DNA of 64,000 nt from Lotus japonicus (lineage: Eukaryota; Streptophyta; Magnoliopsida; Fabales; Fabaceae): NCBI RefSeq assembly GCF_012489685.1, contig NC_080042.1, forward strand, positions 29,579,158 through 29,643,157, read 5' to 3'. Positions 33,047 through 45,144 of this stretch are shown here, in pieces (within the stretch, counting starts at the first letter, position 1; every line of letters begins with the position of its first letter). The translations under genes and the position numbers were made by a program. The notes under the pieces are model-generated. The model searched no databases. It saw nothing but the letters and a program-made list of their open reading frames with translations, and was not told the DNA's origin.

Positions 33047-35564
33047 TGTAACACCCCACTTTTCGTTATTAGGTTATTTATTATTTTATCTTAATTATTA
33101 TTATGCTATATGGTATTTTGATAATTTATGCGATTTAATTAGATGATTATGTGATTATGTGATTTAATTAGATGATAAGGTCATTAAGTGATTTTATTAG
33201 ATAATTAAGTTATTATGTGATATAGATAAATAAGGGTTTTAGGTTTTAAGTGAGTAGTTGGGAGTGGGGCCCATTGTAAGATTATTTAAGGGTTATGAGA
33301 GAATTAAAAAGAGAGAAATCAGAAAATTAGGATTAGAGAAGCAGCAGAACAGAGAAACACGTGAAAGGTGAAGGAGAGGAGAAAAGGTAGAGAAAACCTA
33401 GAATTTGATCTTCAAGAAGAAAAGGGTCAAGGAGGCTTTGTACCGGTGTCACAGAAGGTAAGAGTTTGAATTTACCTTGTATAATTGTAGAATAACAGAG
33501 GTTGAGTTTAACATGAAGGAACCCCCATCTTCTTTGAAAATTCAGAATTGAGAGACTGTGTTGAGTGTTAACATGTGGTGAGCAAAATTGATTTTAAGCG
33601 AAATTGAGGTTCTAGGGAAAATTGGGTTCTGTTCTGTTCTGCCCGCAGATACCCTAACAGTATGTGTTGTAGAGAGCATAACTCTCTCTACAGAATTTCA
33701 AATTGAGTGAAACCAATTTTTTATGAAAGCTAACTCATAGGGCTATGTTGGGTAATATTTTCATAATTTTTCGATTGCTGGTTCAATACCAGAATCATTT
33801 GCAAGTTCATTCTGTTTCTGCCCGCAGACACCCTAGCAGCCTGTGTTGTAGAGAGCATAACTCTCTCTAAAGAATTCCGAATTGAGTGAAACTAATTTTG
33901 TATGAAATCTAACTCATAGGTTTATGTTGGGTAATATTTTCATAATTTTTGGATAGCTGGTTCAGTACCAGAATTATCTGCAAGTTCACTCTGTTTCTGG
34001 CCGCAGACACCCTAGCAGCCTGTGTTGTAGAGAGCATAACTCTCTCTAAAGAATTCTGAATTGAGTGAAACTAATTTTGTATGAAAGCTAACTCATAGAG
34101 TTATATTGGGTAATATTTTCATAATGTTTGGATTGCTGGTTCAATACCAGAATTATCTGCAAGTTTACTCTATTTTGCTCGCAGACACCCTAACAGCCTG
34201 TGCTGTAGAGAGCATAACTCTCTCTACTGCTCTCTACAGAATTCCAAGTTGGGTGAAACCAATTTTGTATGAAAACTAAGGTATAAGGCTATGTTTGGTA
34301 AAATTTTGTATGAAACCAAGTTTGCTATGTTTCTGCTTATTTCTGTGATTGATTCTGGAACTGGTTCTAGTAATTGATAAGAGACATTTGATGATTTTGT
34401 GTTGCTATTTTATCGGTGGAATAGTGAATGATTTGATAATTATATTGAAGTGTTATTTTGTGCAATTTTGGTGTGATTTCCGTTATGGAATTTGGTGAGA
34501 AAATATGTTATATATTTGGGGCTGGAGTGGTCTCAAATTGCATGTTTTAATTTATGAGTTTTTGCACGAAATACACTTCATTTAGTCAAGAGGCAACGTG
34601 TCGGTTTTCATCGGAAAACTGAGGTTTGTCCCAGAACTGGAGTGGTTCTGGAAGTCTGGCGTGGACTTCATTGGTGGTTAACTGTCTGGAGTGGACGCGG
34701 TGATACCGCTAAAGTTAACAATTGGTACCACATGCATACATTAGAGTCTCACACACTAAGTTTCACGTTTTCAGTGGTTTTATGTGTTTGGTGAATTGTT
34801 GGTGAATTGTTTTGCTGTTGTGGTAAAGTCGAATTATTCTTCTTCTTAAAACTTATAATTTTTCGAAACAACAATAAGAATTATGAAACTGTCTTGAGAG
34901 CAAATATTATAATCACTTAGATTTTAAAGAAAAGGTGAAGAGTTTATAAAGCCAAATCTGAATTGTTTACTTGCTCTTTGTTATGCTATATTTTATACAA
35001 TGTAAGTTCTTACCCTTCTGTTGGAATGATGTTCTATGCGACATCGCTCAGGTACTGGAGGTAGAGATGTGGCTCATGAGGAGTAGCTTCGGAGAGTCTT
35101 AGCTTATGTTATTATTATTATTATAAAATGAGTGTCTTGCTCTGTAATGTAACACTGGGTAGATATTTTACGTTACTTTTACATTTATGTTGAGAGGATT
35201 TTATAACCACTCCTTATGGAAGTTGTTGAAATTTTTTCTAAATTATGGCGATGTCGTACTGTTGATGGCCGAAGTGCTTATGAAATTCTGTTCTGAGTAT
35301 GATGAATTTTTATTGGAATATCATGGAAGATAAACCTATTTAAATAAGTGATTTTATGCATCATAGAATTATCTGGCTGGTTTAGAAATTTTATTGGCAA
35401 GAATAATTTATTCTTTGAAAACCATATGAACTTATAAATTTTCAAACACAATCAGTGTTAATTTTAATGAGTTTTCGTGAAGAAGTGTAATACTCCCTTA
35501 GATATGTTTCTAAACTCTGATAAACGTTTTTAAATAAAACAATGGGAAAAAATGGGGTTTTACA
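33047..35564 (+). repeat. Solo LTR, family D (2518 bp)
   Basis: TGTAACACCCC to GGGGTTTTACA with the exact duplication AATTG at 33042-33046 and 35565-35569. Plus orientation is suggested by AGAAG/GTAAGAG (about 33456) and CGCTCAG/GTACTGG (about 35051), which look like a splice donor and acceptor flanking a long leader intron. It contains four tandem units of about 179 bp (33630-34300). Confidence 0.92.
33630..34300 (+). repeat. Tandem repeat of about 179 bp, four copies, inside solo LTR D
   Basis: The word GTAGAGAGCATAACTCTCTC recurs at 33669, 33848, 34027 and 34205 (spacing 179, 179, 178). Each unit also has CCCGCAGACACCCTA-like and GAATTGAGTGAAAC-like blocks and a GCTGGTTCA-ATACCAGAAT block. 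The last unit is the most diverged and contains a short internal duplication. Confidence 0.92.
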
Positions 35565-36568
35565 AATTGGACTTTGAAAGATTTTAGTTGAAATTGATTA
35601 AGTTGTGATGGAAGTTTTGATGTTGAAGATGTGTTTTAGGCCTGAATCTTGAGTTTTAAGAAGTTTAAGGATTTTATTATAAGTACTTGATTGTAGAGAA
35701 TTAAGATTTGAACGTTTGTAAGTTCGAAGACTTTGGTGTAGTTAAGCGATTAATCCAGGACTAGAACTTATGTCTTAAAGGTTGAATATGGAAAGTGAAT
35801 ATTGTAATCTCTTTCGTCTGAGGTGAAGCTTTAGTGTTGAATCTTTGTTAAATGACTTAAGAGAATCAGAGAGTTGTCATTTAGTGTTCCAAGTGTTGTT
35901 TTTGATTGTCCATGATAATAATGCATAAGAATGAAAGTGATGATTATCGAATGATACGTATAGTTGTGAGACTAGACTTGATGGATTCTCCCCTAGTTAG
36001 ACTCTAGAGGAATAGTGATGATCAAGAAATGATTTTGGGTAGATCTTAGTTGATGGCGGTTAGTGTATTGATCTATGAGTGGCGCTCGAGGCATTATGTT
36101 GTTATAAGGGATTTGTTGAGTAAGTCATGAGGGTAAAGAGAATTGTGAAAGAAATCTTGCAAGAGTCTAGAGTAATTACCTTTGGATGCATGTGGAAAGG
36201 ATAATGAAAGATGTTACTTAGAGATGATGTGTTAATCGCTTTAATGAAAAGATTTGTGTGCGTATAAGTGTGAAAAGGCCTCATTGAGTATCCTAACAGA
36301 GACCGAGAACCCTATGGAAAACGAGAGGAATAAGTATTCGTTATGTGAACTTTTCTAATTTAGCAAAACTGTATGTTTTGGTTGTAAATTCGATTGAGTA
36401 GTTCAAAAGCTTTTTGAACCATTGAGTATTGTTATAGTTGTTTTTGTTGTCATTATGATGACTTGTCTTGATTTCTGAGTTTGATCCTAATGGTTTATAG
36501 CCATTAAAGAGATTGAGTTCAACATGTGTTTGGTTTATAGCCTTCCTTCACTCTGAAGGGAATCATGA

Positions 36569-37023
36569 TGTTGATTACCGCAGTGGAATAAAATTCCCTA
36601 TATGAGAAGATCTTGCAAACTGCATGTTTCAAAGTTCATGTTGCAATCAAACACATAATGGGGTAATAAGGATTACCTCTTGAAGACTGTCTGGGCAAAC
36701 AAAGCACTGGTAGCCTTGTCTCTACAACAGTCCACGCGAACTCTCCCACTAGATCTCTCTTGCGGCTCCTTGTACTAGCAGAGGCAAGAGAGTGTAATTT
36801 TTCTTGTCAAGGGTTTGAGCATCTCATGCTCTATTTATAAGCACCCACGAGGAGGCTAACCCTAATTCTTATTGGAGCCTTATGGGCTTATCCAATGGGC
36901 TGGTCCAATAAGACATATTTTCTAGTGGGCTAATTCTATGCATGTGACCCTATAGGTATCTCTTACATATTTAGGTTGTAATATTTAAATATAAATATTA
37001 AGCTACTAGTGCATATACCAACA
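36569..37023 (-). repeat. 3' LTR of the copia element (455 bp)
   Basis: Minus-strand TGTTGGTATATGC to GGTAATCAACA, with TGTTG/CAACA ends. The adjacent GCAAGTGGGAGAT (minus strand, 37024-37036) is a polypurine tract, showing this is the 3' LTR. Confidence 0.85.
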
Positions 37024-37409
37024 ATCTCCCACTTGCACTTGAGCTTAATCAAGTATATTTAATATCACTAATAATGAGTGGTATCTAGCAATACATCACT
37101 ATGACCTAAATATTAAGAATGCCCTTGCACCGACATAGTATATCTTGTGACTAACATTTTATGTGATTGATCCCTTTGTCCTTATATCTAATTGAACCAA
37201 GGCATGGATGTGTCATCCTTGTATGTTCAATTTATGTTCCTCGATGCCCGAGAAGACTTTCTAGAAATAAATATCTCATGTTTACCCTTTCTGAGTATGG
37301 CCATGCATTTCAAAGTCTTACTCTATCAAGTGGCTTGTAGATATTTACTCCCGTTACATAGGAGGGACAAATCCTATCTACATCACTCACATTCCTCCAC
37401 ATGATTCAT
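37024..37409 (-). other. 3' untranslated part of the copia element
   Basis: Non-coding sequence from the polypurine tract to the TTCAT (37405-37409) where element 3 inserted. It continues at 51651. Confidence 0.7.
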
Positions 37410-39002
37410 TGTAAGACCCAAGTTTTTAAGCTTAGAATAAGTGGAAGAGATTTCCATTTATGATTAGGCTTGACGTATCGTGAAGGGAAACCTGAACAAG
37501 AGTTTACTAAATGAAATAAATTTATGAAGGAGAAAGTTCAGGAAAAGTCTAAGGATTGTATCCGAATCGATAAAAGGTATAGCACGATCGATTCGCTTAA
37601 ACCTAGGACAAGAACCTTAGGAAAAGACTAAGTTCCACCCTTGGAACACTGTAGGAATTTATTCCAAAAATCTTCAGAGAAATGTTAGAACTTCTCTTAT
37701 TCATTGTATGACAATCGTTTCGAGGCGAAACTCTAGAATCTACGAACGTCCGATTCCAATCATCGGAAGTTTGCCGAAACCGAAACCCTGGTATTTCAAA
37801 ACCCTAGAATCACCCGACAATGAAGACTTTTTCTATTCGGAGCTTCAAATGAAGATTCTACACGCGTACACCCATTTCTCTTGATGATTTCAATCTTTCT
37901 TCAGAAGGAAGTTTTCTATTCCGACATTCGATGCAAAAAGCAACTTATCGGGTAAAATAGTTTTACACCGACTTTGCATTAGTTACCAAAAATACTAGGA
38001 AACCTCTTTTGAGTTTTGGTTTTATGTCGCCAAAACCTATCTTAGAATTCACGGAGAATGAAGCCGGAAAAATCAGATTCGCGAAACTTTCATTTTACCG
38101 CGTTTTGCCAACCTCTATATATAGCCAAGAAATGAGAAAATATCACAAAACTCACCCATTTGCTCCCAAGAAGGCCGCAAGTTTGCAAGGAGGAGGAGAA
38201 GAGAAGATTTTGTTCATTTCTTGCTTGATCATCGATTAAACAGTTGCTACTTCAAGGTTTCGAGGTATAGTCGCTAATCCTTACCTCTGATCGTCTTTTC
38301 CATAGCTTTTCTCTATGTCTTTCTGTGCTCATAGTTTTGAGGTTTTTGCAAAACTATCCTGAATACTTCATTTTTGATTCTAAACATCTTCCCTACGTTC
38401 TCCTGAGTATGTTTAGCTAATAATACTCCGCCGATTCTCGAAAAACTACCGTCGAGTTTCAATTCTGGTGAAAATACCCATTTTGGGGTAAAGCTTCGTC
38501 CTTTGGGCTGAAAACTATCGCCTTAGCTTAGTGCTAGTAGGATTAGTTGTCATAAACTTCGTTGGTGACGTCCCCATCCAATATGCTTTTTGAAATTTCA
38601 GTTTTGAGTTTCTGAGCTAAAAATATTGACCAAAATACCCCTGCGACAGTTTTCGATCCGATAATTGTAACACCCCGATTTCGGTGGCGTCACTTTAGTA
38701 ACCAAAAGTAAACTTAATGCGGAAAAACGTAAATATTTTTTTTTGATAATAACTAAGACAAGACTGAATTAAATAAAACCCAAATGCGAAAGGCAACAGA
38801 ACTAATATACAATATATATAGCATCCCCCGCTGTAAATAGCGACCTCGTCACGAGTAACCTCCAATGAAGGAAAGTAGAAAAGTGTAACGCCCGTAGGAA
38901 AAATGTACAATCCCAAAATGTTAGGTCAAGTGTCAGCAACACAAGCCCTCAAAAATAAGAATAAGTCAGAGCTAGGACACTAACACCCAACCTTAATAGA
39001 CT

Positions 39003-39149
39003 CTAATCACTCATCCCCCATACTTCCATCATCGACTCCCATCTGGTCATGCATGAAGTCCGGGTCCACGTCGAAGGCTCAATAGTAGTCATTTCGCTCC
39101 GGATCTTCCCCGAACGACGAGGAATCACGGAAGAATCCACCAACGACAT
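39003..39149 (-). CDS. Short ORF (48 aa) at the small-ORF position of the inverted solo LTR
   Basis: Begins at the conserved GTCAG/ATGTCGTTGGTGGATT context, so the start MSLVD aligns with MSMAD of the other copies, but the rest is unrelated and ends after 48 codons at TAG. The downstream core and acidic C-terminus seen elsewhere are absent. Could be an independent decay product or a replaced coding exon. Coding status is uncertain. Confidence 0.3.
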   Translation of the reverse strand: MSLVDSSVIPRRSGKIRSEMTTIEPSTWTRTSCMTRWESMMEVWGMSD

Positions 39150-39654
39150 CTGACAAAAAGGGCATACATAGCCCCCCAAACACAGGTAGCACGCGCAAGG
39201 GTCAACTTACGGAATATAGGATAGAGAATACAAGACACCAGATAAAGTATAAGGGGTATATATATATATGTTGTCTATATACATATAAGTTCTGCATTGT
39301 CTACCCTAAGGTTTGAACATAGCATGTTATCAAATCTCTAGTACAATTCAATCATCAAAGCACATACGATATTTATCAACATCTACTCATCCAAATCCCC
39401 AACGAATATAATTAGAGTGCATGATATGTCAATGCAACGTCAATCTCGACGATTCCGGAAAGAGTAGGCTGGGCACGTTTGAGTCGGTCCTAACACTGGC
39501 ATTGTGTCGACCATAACTCCCGAGTGTCACTTACAACCTTGACATAGCCGGATCAGTCCTAACCCTGCGGGTCGACTTTTCCCTCCGCTATGCCCGACAA
39601 TCAACAGGTCGATCCTAACCTCACGGTCGATCATATCCCCCGTCGATGTCCGAA

Positions 39655-39750
39655 TTACCCGAAGGTATAAACTGTACCCGAAGGCATAAACTATACCCGA
39701 AGGCATAAACTGTACCCGAAGGCATAAACTGTACCCGAAGGCATAAACAT
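39655..39750 (-). repeat. Minisatellite, unit about 18-19 bp, five copies
   Basis: Plus-strand unit ACCCGAAGGCATAAACTGT. It lies in the same LTR slot as the other lineage-specific arrays. Confidence 0.85.
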
Positions 39751-42700
39751 TATCTCATGATGATCTCCAAATCATCCGACTCATCTCCATCCGATGGTCA
39801 AAACTGCTCAACGAGCAAGAGTATCAACATACTCGCTACTTCTCAACTTCCTCAACACTTGGATCCGACGACACTTCTCGTTTTCCAAAACTAAGATCTT
39901 CATCCCAAGCTTCCTTTCGAGTTTATTATCATTATTTGAAGATTTAGAGGTTGTTTAATGTCTTATGAGTTTTCTTTACAAAATAGTATCCTTTTAGTCT
40001 TATCGCAAATCCTATCAGTTCTCGGGAACTCCTAATCCCCAAATGACACCAGAGAATGTCTCGATCCATAAAACACCATAACAAGTCCCGAATCTCATTC
40101 GTCCTATCAAACTTTCCCCAAAACTCTCAAAATAAAATCGGCATGACCTGCCCGCTATTCTCACTATTCAGAAACTCAGATTTCATTGCTAAAGCATAAA
40201 TAACTCAGCACCATCAATCAACATGTCATATATCAACATAATAAGCAATAACCACATAGCACTTAGCATATAAGGCATGCACCACACATCCTAGATTACC
40301 CACATAGCACATAGCATGTAAGTCAATCTCCAAAAACATTCAGTAGATGAATCATCTACATTGTCAGCCGAAGCCTCAGAAAACTTTTCCCAGTCAATCA
40401 CAAACAAGTGCATAAACAATAAATCAAGTCGAATTCGTCGACACCTAAAGCATTAGCTAGTAAGGTAAGTTTCCCTTACCTCTAGTTATTCCAGCGTTCT
40501 CCTCAAACGTTCCTTCACAATGAGCTCCTTGATCTTCAGGAAATTCTTCAAAAGAACCTTTAAAGTAAAACCACAGAATTCTATCAAAATCTATCGGAAA
40601 CTAAGCTATCAATGCTCACTAAGGTTACACGAAGTAGTTCATACTCCGAGGTACGATAATCTAGCGCGAAAGGACAAGTTTTCGGAAAAGAAATTTTCCC
40701 CCTCCTCCCCTATAGGGCTCGGCCACTTTTCACAATTGTGGGGCTCGATTTTTCTTCGATCAAACTTGGTTCCTATGCTTTCATTAGCCGTAACTAAGGG
40801 TATTCTGAACTCGGAAAAATTATCGGATCAAAAACTGTCGCAGGGGTATTTTGGTCATGATTTTTAACTTAGAAATTTCAAAACTGAAATCCCAAAAACC
40901 AAATTTTGCAGGGACGTTACTAACGACGTTTATGACAACTAATCCTACTAACACTAAGCTAAGGCGATAGTTTTTAGCCTAAAGGTTGAAGCTTTACCTC
41001 AAAAACTCCAAAAATGGGTATTTAAGGCTAAAATTGATTCCGGCGGAATTCCGGCGACATAACGGAAAATCTAATCCGGCAGAAGTGATCTTGGGCACAT
41101 ATAGAAGAGGTTTAGAATCAGAAATGAAAGATTCAGGATAGTTTTGCAAAAACCCATAAACTATCAGCTCAGAAAAGTCTACAGAAAAGCTATGGAAAAA
41201 GCGATCAGAGGTAAGGATTAGCGACTATACCTCGAAGCCTTGAAGTAGCAACTAACGGATCAACGATCAAGCAAGCGATGAACAAAATTCTTCTTCCTTC
41301 TTCCTTGTTCTTGGCCGCGGGTTTGAGGAGAGAAAATGGAGGAAAATTTGAGTTTTTCTTCCTTTCTTTGCTATATATAAAGGTTGGAAATTCGCGGGAA
41401 AATGAAAGTTTCGCGAATCTGATTTTTCCGGCGTCATTCTCCGTGAATTAATAGATATGTTTTGGCGAAAGAATTCCAAAACTAAAAAGATGTCTCCTTG
41501 TATTTTTGGCAACTAATGCATAGTCGGTATAAAACTATTTTACCCGATAAGTTGCTTTTTGCATCGAATGTCGGAATGGAAAACTTCCTTCTGAAGAAAG
41601 ATTGAAATCATCAAGAGAAATGGGTGTACGCGAGTGGAATATTCATTTGAAGCTCTGAATAGAAAAGTCTTCATTGTCGAGAAATTCTAGGGTTTCGAAA
41701 TACCAGGGTTTCGGTTTCGGCAAACTTCCGATGATTGGAATCGGACGTTCGTAGATTCTAGAGTTTCGCCTCGAAATGATGGTGATATATGGAAAAAGAG
41801 AAGTTCTAACATTTCTCTGAAGATTTTTGGAATTAACTTCCATCGTGCCTAAAAGTGAAAATTAGCTATATACTAGGGTTTCTGACCTAGGTTAAGCGTA
41901 TAACGATCGTACTATAACTTTTTTTCGATCATGATGTAATCCTTTGACTTTTCCTGAACTTTCTCCTTCATAAATTTATTTCATTTGGTAAACTCTAGTT
42001 CAGGTTTCCCTTCACAATACATCAACCCTAATCGTAAATGGAAATCTCTTCCACTGATCCTAAGCTTAAAATCTTGGGTCTTACAATAATTTTTCCGAGT
42101 TTAGAATACCCTTAGTTACGGCTAATGATAGCATAGGAACCAAGTTTGATCGAAGAAAAATCGATCCTCCTATTTGTGAATAAAGGCCGAGAACTATAGA
42201 GGAGGAGGAGGAAAATTCCTTTTTCGAAAACTTGTCCTTTCGCGCTAGATTATCGTACCTCGGAGTATGTACTACTTCGTGTAACCTTAGTGAGTATTGA
42301 TAGCTTAGTTTCCGATAGATTTTGATGGAAATTCTGTGGTTTTACTCTAAAGGTGCTTTTGAGGATTTTCCTGAGGAGCAAGGCATTGTTTGTGAAGGAA
42401 CGTACGAGGAGAACCCTAGAGAATCTTCAGGTGAGGGCTACTCACTGAATCCTTAGTTAATGCTTAGGGTCGATGCTTTCGACATTGATTTATTGTTTCC
42501 GCACTTGTTTGTGTTTGATTGGAAAAATGTTTTCTGAGGCTTCGGCTGACAATGTAGATGATTCATCTACTGAATGTTTTTGAGATTGACTTACATGGTA
42601 CGTGCTAAGTGGGTAATTTAGGATGTGTGATGCATGCCTTATATGCTAAGTGCTACGTGGTTATTGCATAATATGTTGATATATGACATGTTGGTTGATT

Positions 42701-43139
42701 GTGCTGAGTTGATTATGCCTTTGCAATGAAATCTGTGTTTCTGAGTAGTGAGAATAGCAGGCAGGTCATGCCGATTTTATTTTGAGATTTTGGGGAAAGT
42801 TTGATAGGACGAATGAGATTCGGGCCTTGTTATGGTTTTCATGGATTGAGACATTCTCTGGAGTCATTTGGGGATTTGGAGATCCCGAGAACTTATAAGA
42901 ATTGCGATAAGACTAAAAGGATATTATTTTGTGAAGAAAACTCATAAGACCTTAAACACCCTCTAAATCTTTAAGTAATGATAATAATCTCGAAGGAAGC
43001 TTAGGAGTCGAATCTTAGTTTTGGAAAACGAGAAGTGTCGTCGGATCCAAGTGTTGAGAGAGTTGAGAAGTTTTGAGTATGTTCATACTCTTGTGCTGTG
43101 GAAGCAGTTGTGTTGTTGGGCTATCCGAGGGATGAGCCG

Positions 43140-43575
43140 AGAAGCTTCACTGAGGCGTGAGACCTTGTGGAAAGCATGGATCTTCACTGAGGCGTGAGAC
43201 CTCGTGAACAGCATGAAGCTTCACTGAGGCGTGAGACCTTGTGAATGCGGGATACTCCACTGAGGCGTGAGACCTTGTGGAAAGCATGGATCTTCACTGA
43301 GGCGTGAGACCTCGTGAACAGCATGAAGCTTCACTGAGGCGTGAGACCTTGTGAAGGCGGGATACTCCACTGAGGCGTGAGACCTTGTGGAAAGCATGGA
43401 TCTTCACTGAGGCGTGAGACCTCGTGAACAGCATGAAACTTCACTGAAGCGTGAGACTTCGTGCAAGTGTGTAAATTCATTGGGGCGTGAGACCCCGTGA
43501 AAGCATAAAACTTCACTGAAGCGTGAGACTTTGTGAATGTGTGAGACTCCACTGAAGCGTGTGACTTCGTGAGAG
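43140..43575 (+). repeat. Minisatellite in element 3 5' LTR, unit about 33 bp
   Basis: About 13 copies of CACTGAGGCGTGAGACCTTG with alternating linkers (GTGGAAAGCATGGATCTT, TGAACAGCATGAAGCTT and others), giving a higher-order three-unit pattern. Later units drift to GAAGCGTGAGACTTCG. Confidence 0.92.
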
Positions 43576-44287
43576 CATTGATGACTCGAAGAGTTATCGT
43601 GAGTGGTTGCACTCATTTTATGATTATTGTATTTTGTCGCAGAATCGACTTTTACCTTAGGGTATTCTTTATAGAGACATTAAGTTAGCTAGAACACGTG
43701 GCGACGTGTCGAGTGAGGTCGGAGGCGTTGTTTGGCTAATCACATTGCATTCATGCACACATAGGAGGTTAATACACGGCGTGATTACCGGACCTCGGTG
43801 GATTCCAAAATGGTCATAAGACCCGGATTTCCGCGAAAGAGCGTTTGTAGACGACTCTTAGTAGCAGACCGAAATGGCAGACCTTCGGGTTTACTGCTGA
43901 TCTGACTACCGTTGTTGTTGGAGTAAGAGGCACGTGGGCAGAAATGGTCCCACCGTTGCTGGTGCTAGGATTGATCCGTTGATGTCCATCCGTTTCCGGA
44001 ATGCATTTGGTTAACTGGGTTAACCGCCATATCATTTCATGCAACATGCATACTGACTTAGTTGCTGTGTGTGATTGATACTTGTTAATCCTATTTGATG
44101 CATGCTATTTGTTATTATTGTTGTTTATATTCATTGTGGAGTATACAACCCTAGGATGTTATCCCTAGCTATAAGCCTAAGTGGCTATTCTATTATCTGT
44201 ATCTATCGGTGCTATTATTTACATAATTCTTTGGAGTTGACCCTCGCGTCTTCTGTGTGTGCTTTGGCGGACTACGCCCTTTGTCAG

Positions 44288-44449
44288 ATGTCCATGGCTG
44301 ACTAGTTCATGATGGTTCACCCTTCGGGGGGGACTACTGTTGAGATGCTGGAACAGGAGCGCATCGCAGTTGCGAGAGGAGGACGGATGGTGTACATAGA
44401 CTTGGTCGTTCTGGATTTAGATTCGGACGACGATCATGCTAGCATGTAG
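44288..44449 (+). pseudogene. LTR-resident small ORF, deleted form (5' LTR of element 3)
   Basis: Starts GTCAG/ATGTCC (MSMAD), then TAG replaces the conserved Trp codon. Otherwise one frame continues through HPSGG to MLEQE, jumps by an in-frame deletion of about 315 bases directly to ERIAVARGGRMVYIDLVVLD, and ends LDSDDDHASM. The core and acidic linker are gone while both ends remain in phase. Confidence 0.6.
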
Positions 44450-44935
44450 GTTTTAGTGCTGGTGTGAGCTCCTCGAGATGGGATTAGTGTAGGAGTAGAG
44501 TCTTAGCTCTGAACATCATTTGTTTCTTTGGGGACAGGGTAGTTTCCCACCTATAGCTTTTTGTGTGGTTTCTTTACGGGAATCACAGAGAGTTGGTTGG
44601 ACTTAGGAGATCTTGTTTCAGGCCGATTGGGCTAACTTATTCTCGTTTTTGAGGTTTGTGTTGCGGACACTTCACCTATACTTTGGCCTGTACATATTGC
44701 CTACGGGCGTTACACTTTTCTTCTTTCCGTCACTGGAGGTTACTCGTGACGAGGTTGGGTACTTACAGCGGGGGCTGTTATATATATTGTATATTAGTTC
44801 TGTTGTTTTTCGCATTTGGGTTTCATTTAATTTAGTCTTGTCTATATTATCGAAAAAAAAAATATTCACGTTTTTCCGCTTTAAGTTTATTTTTGGTTAC
44901 TAAAGTGACGCCACCGAAATCGGGGTGTTACATTG

Positions 44936-44949
44936 TGGTATCAGAGCAC
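44936..44949 (+). promoter_or_regulatory. Primer-binding site of element 3 (initiator tRNA-Met)
   Basis: TGGTATCAGAGCAC three bases after the 5' LTR, complementary to the 3' end of plant initiator methionine tRNA, as usual for chromoviruses. Confidence 0.9.
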
Positions 44950-45144
44950 GGTCGAGTCTTTCGGGAGTTGTTGGGGAATAGGTCTTCTGTGCTAGGTTGT
45001 GTGACTCTGCAAAGAGTGAAAATTGATTGTCTGCAAGCGATTTTTCGCTTAGAATAGATTGAAGTTATTGCTTAATCATATTGTATAGTTATACTAGATG
45101 CTATCTTATGATGAGTACTAACTGTTTGTTTAACTTAACAGAAC

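Larger units (their letters stand above)
30854..36568 (+). repeat. Diverged large Ty3-type LTR (family C), interrupted by a solo LTR
   Basis: Begins TGTAAGACACATAT and then follows family B in order: GACTCACGC near 30908, GAGTCGT near 31039, GCTAATTCTGCT and GTTTAAGT near 31080-31110, and TGCAAAAAGTAAT near 31333. Sequence resumes at 35570 after the nested LTR; 35570-36568 is degenerate, with no frames. The right end was not found; it may have been cut by the copia element at 36569. The 242-codon frame at 31634-32362 is low-complexity and I do not treat it as a gene. Confidence 0.5.
38666..42085 (-). repeat. Solo LTR, family A variant, minus strand (3420 bp)
   Basis: Plus-strand TGTAACACCCCGATTTCGG to CTTGGGTCTTACA, with the exact duplication ATAAT at 38661-38665 and 42086-42090. 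Its U3 is close to that of element 3's LTR. The TATA box is at 41371-41380. The usual small frame is replaced by a shorter unrelated one (39003-39149). Confidence 0.95.
37410..44932 (+). repeat. 5' LTR of element 3 (about 4.1 kb plus nested solo LTR)
   Basis: TGTAAGACCC to GGTGTTACA. Subtracting the nested LTR and its duplication leaves 4098 bases, 42 fewer than the 3' LTR; the visible difference is in minisatellite copy number. TATA box at 38115-38124, donor-like sites at 38265 and 42431. Confidence 0.94.

Noticed and set aside
43140..43575. Regular repeats with alternating linkers resembling a CRISPR array
   Set aside because: Plant genomic context, imperfect units, repeated linkers and duplication in both LTRs of one element; it is a minisatellite.
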